Origin: Pseudomonadota bacterium
Lineage (GTDB): Bacteria; Pseudomonadota; Gammaproteobacteria; Pseudomonadales; UBA5518
NCBI GenBank assembly: GCA_022705125.1
Contig: JAKJFB010000047.1
Coordinates: forward strand, 1 to 12,220
Direction: 5' to 3'
DNA: 12,220 nt
The notes beneath the pieces are model-generated. The model was not told where the DNA came from. It was given only the letters and a program-made list of their open reading frames with translations, and did no database searches. Shown here piece by piece: positions 6,107-12,220 of this stretch; within the stretch, counting starts at the first letter, position 1, and the number at the start of each line of letters is the position of its first letter. The translations under genes and the position numbers were made by a program.

Positions 6107-7581
6107 CTGACGACGCAGCCCGACCACACCGTGCGATGCCGCCACGCACCATGGGCGCGCTGGCCATGGCGCCGGCGCTCGCCACGCTGCTCGCCGCCTG
6201 CACCGTCGGGCCCGACTACGTCGCGCCCGAAACCGCCGCACCCGCGGCCTGGCAGACGCCGCTGGGCGAGGGCCTGTCGGCGGGCGCGAACGATGCCGCC
6301 TCGCTCGCGCGGTGGTGGGCGCAGTTCGGCGACACGACGCTCGCCGCGCTGATCGAGCACGCACTCGCCGCGAACACCGATGTGCGCCAGGCGCGCGCCA
6401 GGCTGCGCGAGGCGCGCGCGCTGCGCGCCCAGGCCGCCGCGGACTGGTACCCCGGCGTGAACGCCGCGGCCTCGCACTCGCGCAGCCGCGGCAGCGGTTC
6501 CTACGGCAGCAGCCGCGCCAGCAGTTTCTACCAGGCCGGCTTCGATGCGATGTGGGAGGCCGACCTGTTCGGCGGCGTGCGGCGCGCCAACGAGGCGGCC
6601 CAGGCCGACATGGAAGCCAGCGCGGCGAGCCTGCGCGACGTGCAGGTCACGCTCGCCGCCGAGGTGGCGCTGGAATACATCAATGTGCGCGCGCTGCAGG
6701 AACGCCTGCGCATCGCGCGGCGCAACCTCGAGACCCTGTCCGACACCGCGCAGCTCACGGCATGGCGCGCGAGCGCAGGGCTCGACAGCGCGCTCGACGC
6801 CGAGCAGGCGCGCGCGAACCTGGAACAGACCCGCGCCGAGGTACCGGTGCTCGAGACCAGCCTCGGCGAGGCGCTCAACCGCATCGCGGTGCTGCTCGCG
6901 CGCGCACCCGGCACGCTCGACGCGCAGATCACCGGCGCCGCGCCCATTCCGGCGCCCCCGGTGCGACTCGCCGTCGGGATTCCCGCCGAGGCGCTGCGCG
7001 AACGACCGGACGTGCGCGTGGCCGAGCGCAATCTCGCCGCGGCCACCGCGCGTATCGGGGCCGCCGAGGCCGCGCGCTATCCCTCGTTGTCGTTGAGCGG
7101 CACCCTCGGGCTGCAGTCGAACACCGCCAGCGGCCTCGACGCGAGCGACGCCGACGCCTGGTCGTGGGCCGGCCAGCTGGCCGCGCCGCTGTTCGATGGC
7201 GGGCGCCTGCGCCAGCAGGTCGAGATCCGCAGCGCCCAGCAGGAGCAGGCCCTCGCGGCCTACGAGGCCACGGTGCTCGGCGCGCTCGAGGAGACCGAGA
7301 ACGCGCTCGCCGCCTTCGCCGGCACGCAGCGCCAGCAGGCCGCGCTCGGCGCGGCGGTCGAGGCCGCGCGCAATGCGGCGATGTTCGCGCGCGTGCAGTA
7401 CGAAAGCGGGCTGATCGATTTCGCGACGCTGCTGGTCGCCGAGCGCACGCAACTGGTCACCGAGAGCAGCCTCGCCGTCGCCAGCGCCGAACGCGCGGGC
7501 GCGATCGTGCGCCTCTACAAGGCGCTCGGCGGCGGCTGGATCCACGAACCACCCGAACCCCCGCAAACGAGCACACGATGA
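6100..7581 (+). CDS. Outer-membrane efflux lipoprotein, NodT/OprM family (TolC-like channel)
   Basis: Up to 493 residues; forms the trimeric outer-membrane exit duct of a tripartite pump. A lipoprotein signal is visible: the hydrophobic stretch MGALAMAPALATLLAAC with lipobox LAAC, lipidated Cys at codon 6199-6201, followed by the family signature TVGPDYVAPE. Two OEP repeats follow. The first carries WWAQFGDTTLAALIEHALAANTDVRQARARLREARA; the second shows AEALRERPDVRVAERNLAAATARIGAAEAARYPSL and SWAGQLAAPLFDGGRLRQQVE, both diagnostic of the NodT/OprM family. The start is uncertain. ATG 6100 puts 33 residues before the Cys and overlaps a palindrome, while ATG 6136 gives a more usual 21-residue signal; neither has a strong ribosome site. 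The stop overlaps the adaptor ATG (ATGA at 7578-7581). MacAB pumps usually borrow TolC; here a dedicated channel is encoded first in the operon. Confidence 0.92.
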   Translation: MQADDAARPHRAMPPRTMGALAMAPALATLLAACTVGPDYVAPETAAPAAWQTPLGEGLSAGANDAASLARWWAQFGDTTLAALIEHALAANTDVRQARARLREARALRAQAAADWYPGVNAAASHSRSRGSGSYGSSRASSFYQAGFDAMWEADLFGGVRRANEAAQADMEASAASLRDVQVTLAAEVALEYINVRALQERLRIARRNLETLSDTAQLTAWRASAGLDSALDAEQARANLEQTRAEVPVLETSLGEALNRIAVLLARAPGTLDAQITGAAPIPAPPVRLAVGIPAEALRERPDVRVAERNLAAATARIGAAEAARYPSLSLSGTLGLQSNTASGLDASDADAWSWAGQLAAPLFDGGRLRQQVEIRSAQQEQALAAYEATVLGALEETENALAAFAGTQRQQAALGAAVEAARNAAMFARVQYESGLIDFATLLVAERTQLVTESSLAVASAERAGAIVRLYKALGGGWIHEPPEPPQTSTR

Positions 7582-8858
7582 GCAAAGCAACGGGCGGGGC
7601 CGACGCGCTCGCGCAGATCCTCTCCGACGTCCCGCACGGGCACGGCCGGCGCCGGCTCCGGGCGCTCGCCGGCATCGGGGTCGCGGTGCTCGCCGGCGCG
7701 ATGCTCTGGCTCGCCCGCGACGGCGACGGTGCCGTCGAGTACCGCACCGAGGCCATCCGGCGGGGCGATCTCCTCGTGACGGTGTCGGCCACCGGCAACC
7801 TGCAGCCGACCAACCAGGTGGACGTGGGCAGCGAGCTTTCGGGCACCATCGAGGCGGTGTTCGTCGACGACAACGACATCGTGACCACGGGCCAGGAACT
7901 GGCCCGACTCGATACCACGAAGCTCCAGAACCAGCTGACGCAGTCGCGCGCCTCGCTCGCCTCGGCCCGGGCACAGGTGCTGGAGGCGCAGGCCTCGGTG
8001 GACGAGGCGCGCGCGAACCTGGCGCGCCTGCGTCGCGTCGCCGAGCTCTCCGGCGGCAAGGTGCCCTCGCAGGCCGAGCTCGACGCCGCGAGCGCGACGT
8101 TGAAGCGCGCCGAGGCCGCGGCGGCGAGCACGGCAGCCGCGGTCGAGCAGTGGCGCGCGGCCGTGGGCGTCGACGAGACCAACATCGAGCTGTCCTCGAT
8201 CCGCTCGCCGATCAACGGCATCGTGCTGACGCGCCAGATCGAGCCCGGCCAGACCGTTGCCGCGATGATGCAGGCGCCGGTGCTGTTCACGCTGGCCGAG
8301 AACCTCACGCAGATGAAGCTCGAGGTCGACGTCGACGAGGCCGACGTGGGCCAGGTGGCGCAGGGCCAGCAGGCCACCTTCACCGTCGATGCCTGGCCGG
8401 GGCGCGAATACCCGTCGACCATCACGCGCGTGGGCTTCGGCTCCCAGGAAGCGGAAGGCGTGATCTCCTACAAGACCGTGCTGACCGTGAACAACGACGA
8501 CCTGAGCCTGCGCCCCGGCATGACCGCCACGGCCGAGATCACCACGCAGCGGCGCGAGCAGGTGCTGCTGGTGCCGAACGCCGCGCTGCGTTTCACGCCG
8601 CCGGCGGCGACACCCGCGGCGCAGCCGCGCCGGGGCGTTGTCGGCAGCCTGATGCCGCGACCGCCGCGCGCGACGGTGCAGCCGGCCAACGGTGCAGCGC
8701 GCAACGACGCGCCGCGGCTCTGGATCCTGCGCGACGGCGTGCCGGTGCAACTGCCGGTGCGCACGGGCGCCAGCGACGGCACCAGCACCGAGGTGAGCGG
8801 CGACACGCTGCACGAGGGCATGCAGGTCGTCACCGAGCGCGTGGAGAAGCCCGCGTGA
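7578..8858 (+). CDS. Periplasmic membrane-fusion adaptor (MacA-like, HlyD/RND-MFP family)
   Basis: A 426-residue adaptor linking the inner-membrane ABC transporter to the outer-membrane channel. Residues 1-27 are cytoplasmic and basic near the membrane (HGRRRLR), with a single anchor helix at about 28-46. The first lipoyl half-motif is at about 70-112 (SATGNLQPTNQVDVGSELSG...). An alpha-hairpin coiled coil (113-200) is rich in A, Q, L and E. The second lipoyl half follows (SIRSPINGIVLTRQIEPGQTV, 207-227), then the beta-barrel and the membrane-proximal domain (LRPGMTATAEI, VLLVPNAALRF). A Pro/Ala-rich insertion of about 38 residues (341-378, with SLMPRPPR) interrupts the membrane-proximal region. 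The start overlaps the channel stop by four bases, and its TGA overlaps the GTG of the ATPase (GTGA at 8855-8858), so all subunits are translationally coupled. The lack of RND features and the MacB-type partners point to the MacA class. The substrate is unknown. Confidence 0.93.
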   Translation: MSKATGGADALAQILSDVPHGHGRRRLRALAGIGVAVLAGAMLWLARDGDGAVEYRTEAIRRGDLLVTVSATGNLQPTNQVDVGSELSGTIEAVFVDDNDIVTTGQELARLDTTKLQNQLTQSRASLASARAQVLEAQASVDEARANLARLRRVAELSGGKVPSQAELDAASATLKRAEAAAASTAAAVEQWRAAVGVDETNIELSSIRSPINGIVLTRQIEPGQTVAAMMQAPVLFTLAENLTQMKLEVDVDEADVGQVAQGQQATFTVDAWPGREYPSTITRVGFGSQEAEGVISYKTVLTVNNDDLSLRPGMTATAEITTQRREQVLLVPNAALRFTPPAATPAAQPRRGVVGSLMPRPPRATVQPANGAARNDAPRLWILRDGVPVQLPVRTGASDGTSTEVSGDTLHEGMQVVTERVEKPA

Positions 8859-8914
8859 GCGAGGCGCGCGCGCCGCTGCTACGGCTCGAGGGCATCGTCA
8901 AGACCTATGGCACG
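8855..8914 (+). other. Displaced 5' segment of the ABC ATPase gene (frameshifted)
   Basis: Starting at the GTG that overlaps the adaptor stop (GTGA), this frame encodes SEARAPLLRLEGIVKTYGT. That is the normal N terminus of a MacB/LolD-type ATPase, including the A-loop tyrosine (Tyr18 in KTYG) that stacks on the ATP adenine. Right after it the frame runs into unrelated sequence and stops at 8984-8986, while the ATPase continues in the +1-numbered frame from GAC at 8914 (DGELDVQVLRGV). One missing base around 8912-8916 explains the break; restored, the protein would have about 237 residues. There is no homopolymer at the site. It may be a real mutation, an assembly error or, less likely, programmed frameshifting. 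Confidence 0.8.
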
Positions 8915-8928
8915 ACGGCGAGCTGGAC

Positions 8929-9566
<638 letters not shown>

Positions 9567-9567
<1 letters not shown>

Positions 9568-10766
9568 TGCTGCTGAACGCCCTGCTGCTCGCGCTGCGCG
9601 CCATCCGCCGCAACCTGATGCGCTCCTTCCTGACCGTGCTCGGGATCGTGATCGGCGTATCCGCGGTGATCACGATGGTCACGCTCGGCAACGGCGCCAC
9701 GCGCTCGATCCAGGACCAGATCGGCAACATGGGCAGCAACCTGCTGACGGTGCGCCCGGGCCGGCGCATGGGTCCCCCGGAAGGCGCGCCCAACTTCCGC
9801 GTCGCCGACGCCGAGGCGCTCGCGCAGCAACTGCGCGATGCCGTGGCCGTGGTGCCGGTGGTGAACGCCAGCGTGACCGTGGTGCGCAATGCCGGCAACT
9901 GGTCCACCTCGGCGACCGGAGCGACCACGGACTATTTCGCCGCGAACAATTGGAGCCTAGCGCAGGGGCGCTTCTTCAGTCCGGCCGAACAGCGCGCCGG
10001 CGCGGCCGTGTGCGTGATCGGCGAAACCATCCGCAAGCAACTGTTCGCCGGCGAGGATCCGACCGGCAGCCGGATGCGCGTCAAGCAGTTCTCCTGTCAG
10101 GTGATCGGGCTGCTGGCGCCCAAGGGTCAGTCCACGATGGGCCGCGACCAGGACGACACGCTCATCATGCCGCTGCGCACCGTGCAGCGGCGCATCAGCG
10201 GCTCGCAGGACGTGAGCTTCCTGATGGTCTCGGTGCGCGACGGCGCCTCGATCGACCGGGTCAAGGACCAGATATCGGTGATCATGCGCGAGCGGCGCAA
10301 CATCGGGCGCAACGAGTCCGACGATTTCATGGTCATGGACCCGCGTCAGCTGATGGAGGCGCTGACCGGCACCACCCGCACGCTGACCGCGCTGCTGGGC
10401 GCCGTGGCCGCCGTGAGCCTGCTGGTGGGCGGCGTGGGCATCATGAACATCATGCTGGTGTCGGTGACCGAGAGGACGCGCGAGATCGGCATACGGCTTG
10501 CGATCGGCGCGCTGGAGCGCGAGGTGCTGCTGCAGTTCCTGATCGAGGCCGTGGTGCTGGCATCCCTCGGCGGGCTGGCGGGCATCGTGCTGGCCGCGGG
10601 AGCCTCCCTCGCGCTGGCGAACATGATGTCGCTGCCCTTCGTGTTCGACCCGGGCGTCAACCTGCTGTCCTTCGCCTTCTCCGCCATGATCGGCGTGGTG
10701 TTCGGCTACTTCCCGGCGCGCCGCGCCGCTCGGCTCGACCCGATCCAGGCGCTGCGCCACGAGTAG
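9567..10766 (+). CDS. ABC transporter permease, MacB type (MacB_PCD + FtsX domains)
   Basis: A 399-residue inner-membrane permease. TM1 (about 18-42, SFLTVLGIVIGVSAVITMVTLG) is followed by a large periplasmic core domain (about 43-270). Three C-terminal helices form the FtsX domain (about 277-302, 322-350 and 360-380), containing GGVGIMNIMLVSVTERTREIGIRLAIGA, the hallmark of MacB-type mechanotransmission transporters, and the FPARRAARLDPIQALRHE ending. The frame is intact and of normal length. It couples ATP hydrolysis in the cytoplasm to movement of the periplasmic adaptor and channel, and transports from the periplasm outward. The start is fixed by the one-base overlap with the ATPase stop. 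It is the last gene of the operon. Its stop lies 6 bases from the stop of the opposing gene, leaving no room for a terminator between them. Confidence 0.94.
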
Positions 10767-10772
10767 ATCGCC

Positions 10773-11642
10773 CTACCACCCCATCTGCGCCACCGCCTCG
10801 GCCACCGCGAGCAGGCGCTCGGCCTCGGCCACGTGCAGGTTCTCCACCAGTTTGCCGCCGATCACCACCAGGGCGCTGCCGCGCGCGCTGGCCTCGCGCC
10901 AGGCGGCGATGATCTCGCGCGCGCGATCGATCTCGTCCGCCGCCGGCGCGAACACCGCGTTGGCCGCCTCGAGCTGGCGCGGATGGATCAGGGTCTTGCC
11001 GTCGAAGCCGAGGTCGCGCCCCTGCTCGCAGGCCCGGCGCAGCCCGGCGTCGTCCTCGAGATCCAGGTGCACGCCGTCGAGCACGTCGAGCCCGTGCGCG
11101 CGCGCCGCCAGCACGCAGAGGTTCAGCGCGGCGATGAAGCCGAGCCGGTCCGCGGTGTGACGCACGCGCAGCTCGTGCGCGAGATCAGAGGTACCGGGCA
11201 GGATGCCGGCGAGGCGCGGGTGCGCGCCGGCGATCGCGTCGATGTGCAGGATGCAGCGCGCGGTCTCGGCCATGAACCACAGCGCGAGCGAATCCGGTGC
11301 GCCGCTCGCCTCGAGTATCCGCACGGCCTGCAGCACGTCCGCGGGCGAGGCGACCTTCGACAGCACGATGCCGTCGGCGCCCGCGCCGGCGAAGGCGCGC
11401 AGGTCCTCTGCGCCCCACGGCGTGTCGAGCGCGTTGACGCGCACCAGCAGTTCGCGCCTGCCGTAGCCGCCCGCGGCGATCGCCTCGCGCACCTGCTGGC
11501 GCGCCGCGGGCTTGCGCTCGGGCGCCACGGCGTCCTCGAGGTCGAGGATCAGCATGTCGGCCGGCAGCGTGCGCGCCTTGTCGAGCGCGCGCGCGTTGGA
11601 ACCGGGCATGTAGAGCGCCGAACGGCGCGGCCTGGATTTCAT
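10773..11642 (-). CDS. CoA-ester lyase, HpcH/HpaI aldolase family (CitE-like)
   Basis: A 289-residue cytoplasmic TIM-barrel enzyme expected to cleave or form a C-C bond in a CoA ester (malyl-CoA, citramalyl-CoA or similar), or to hydrolyse malyl-CoA. Visible family motifs are RSALYMPGSNARALDKA (8-23), LILDLEDAVAP (31-41), Arg68 in VRVNALDTPWG, metal ligand Glu126 in MAETA, metal ligand Asp153 in GTSDLA, and GFDGKTLIHPRQ near the C terminus. The length is normal for a stand-alone CitE-like protein. No citrate lyase alpha or gamma subunits are nearby, so a citrate-lyase role is unlikely. The ATG at 11642 was chosen because the family N terminus begins there and it overlaps the GNAT stop by four bases (ATGA). 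It lies convergent to the efflux operon. The precise substrate cannot be read from the sequence. Confidence 0.9.
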   Translation of the reverse strand: MKSRPRRSALYMPGSNARALDKARTLPADMLILDLEDAVAPERKPAARQQVREAIAAGGYGRRELLVRVNALDTPWGAEDLRAFAGAGADGIVLSKVASPADVLQAVRILEASGAPDSLALWFMAETARCILHIDAIAGAHPRLAGILPGTSDLAHELRVRHTADRLGFIAALNLCVLAARAHGLDVLDGVHLDLEDDAGLRRACEQGRDLGFDGKTLIHPRQLEAANAVFAPAADEIDRAREIIAAWREASARGSALVVIGGKLVENLHVAEAERLLAVAEAVAQMGW

Positions 11643-12178
11643 GATGTCTCGATGCCTTTGCGAGGGTGGATTTCCCGGTGATAGAGCCGCATGCCGCGCG
11701 CGCGGTAGTTCGCCAGCGCCGCGGGGTGGTCGAGCGAGCAGGTGTGCACCCACACGCGCGAGGCGCCCCACTCCCACGCGCACCCGATGCAGCGCGTGAG
11801 CAGCTCGCCGCCGAAACCGCGGCCGATGAACGCCTGCGCGAGCCCGAAATACGCGATCTCGACGGCGTCGCCGGGCTGCTTGTGCAGCTCGAAATAGCCC
11901 GCGGGCGAACCGCGGTGATACGCAACCCAGGTGCGCAGCGCCGGATCCTCGGCCCAGGCCCGCCATTGCGCGTCGCTCCAGCCCAGCTTGTCGGTCCATT
12001 CCCACGCGGCGCCGACGAAACGGTACAGGAAGCGGTTCAGCTCGAACTGCGGGATCTCGCACTCGCGCACCGCGAGCGCGTCGCGGCCGCTCGCGGGCCG
12101 CAGCTCGGCGGGTGCGCGCATCTCGAGGTAAAACGTGGTCACGGTGGCGGGATCGGGCGGCATGGGCCTTCGCGTCAC
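11639..12178 (-). CDS. GNAT-family N-acetyltransferase
   Basis: A 179-residue acetyl-CoA-dependent N-acetyltransferase. The GNAT core shows the strand AYFGLAQAFIGRGFGG (109-124) with the acetyl-CoA-binding R/Q-x-x-G-x-G-type loop (IGRGFGG), the following helix ELLTRCIGCAWEWGA, and motif B with HPAALANYRARGMRLYHRE (151-169), where the Asn-Tyr pair is typical. The start is either GTG 12178, which would overlap a possible upstream stop in a GTGA arrangement, or ATG 12163, which has GAAGG very close upstream and gives 174 residues. Its TGA overlaps the ATG of the CoA-ester lyase, so the pair is coupled and probably one operon. The acceptor substrate is unknown. Confidence 0.88.
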   Translation of the reverse strand: MTRRPMPPDPATVTTFYLEMRAPAELRPASGRDALAVRECEIPQFELNRFLYRFVGAAWEWTDKLGWSDAQWRAWAEDPALRTWVAYHRGSPAGYFELHKQPGDAVEIAYFGLAQAFIGRGFGGELLTRCIGCAWEWGASRVWVHTCSLDHPAALANYRARGMRLYHREIHPRKGIETS

Positions 12179-12220
12179 GGATTCAGCGCGCCAGCGCGAC
12201 GCGCGGCGGCACGCAACTGG
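12175..12220 (-). CDS. Possible 3' end of another gene upstream of the GNAT gene
   Basis: On the minus strand a frame enters from the right edge and reads QLRAAARRAGALNP before a TGA at 12177-12175. That stop would overlap the GNAT GTG in the GTGA style used by other couplings in this window. A second frame, ending VPPRVALAR at a TGA at 12185-12183, is equally open. At about 15 codons neither can be assigned to a family. Confidence 0.25.
   Translation of the reverse strand, partial: QLRAAARRAGALNP

Noticed and set aside
11643..12062. N-terminal extension of the CoA-ester lyase frame to 12062
   Set aside because: The extension is an out-of-frame shadow of the GNAT gene, and the family N terminus begins at the ATG at 11642.

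Overview
The window looks like chromosomal DNA of a GC-rich (about 70% by eye) Gram-negative proteobacterium, most likely gammaproteobacterial. Four things point there: a YbaL/KefB-type antiporter, a PepSY-PepSY-OmpR regulator-kinase cluster resembling the Pseudomonas bqs/car locus, a tripartite efflux system with an outer-membrane lipoprotein, and strong third-position GC bias. No RNA gene, insertion sequence, CRISPR array or phage gene is visible. The lineage is an inference from gene content only.

Layout. (1) Positions 3-1394 (+): the 3' part of a YbaL-family cation/proton antiporter with a C-terminal TrkA-N domain, cut by the window edge. (2) Positions 1484-4125 (+): a tight four-gene operon of two tandem small exported PepSY proteins, an OmpR-family response regulator and a membrane histidine kinase. 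Its leader carries a TTCAG-N6-TTAAG direct repeat that resembles a BqsR/PmrA-type box and may be an autoregulatory operator. (3) Positions 4334-6004 (+): an MFS_3/EntS-like exporter with a soluble C-terminal domain. (4) Positions 6100-10766 (+): a tripartite efflux operon in the order outer-membrane lipoprotein channel, membrane-fusion adaptor, ABC ATPase, MacB-type permease, with start/stop overlaps throughout. The ATPase has an apparent one-base frameshift near its 5' end that separates the A-loop tyrosine from the rest of the protein. (5) Positions 10773-12178 (-): a convergent pair, a GNAT acetyltransferase followed by a CitE-like CoA-ester lyase overlapping it by 4 bases, possibly preceded by another gene that runs off the right edge.

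How the genes may work together. The two-component operon is a self-contained envelope or metal-sensing module with periplasmic PepSY accessory proteins. The neighbouring MFS pump and MacAB-like tripartite pump are envelope export systems that it could control, but no second clear copy of its putative box was noticed in front of them. The right-hand pair belongs to acyl-CoA metabolism and looks unrelated. No gene-free stretch exceeds 300 bases; the gaps are 1395-1483, 4126-4333 and 6005-6099. Nothing here is clearly a wholly new system. The items most worth checking are the tandem-PepSY two-component module with its repeat operator and the frameshifted ATPase.
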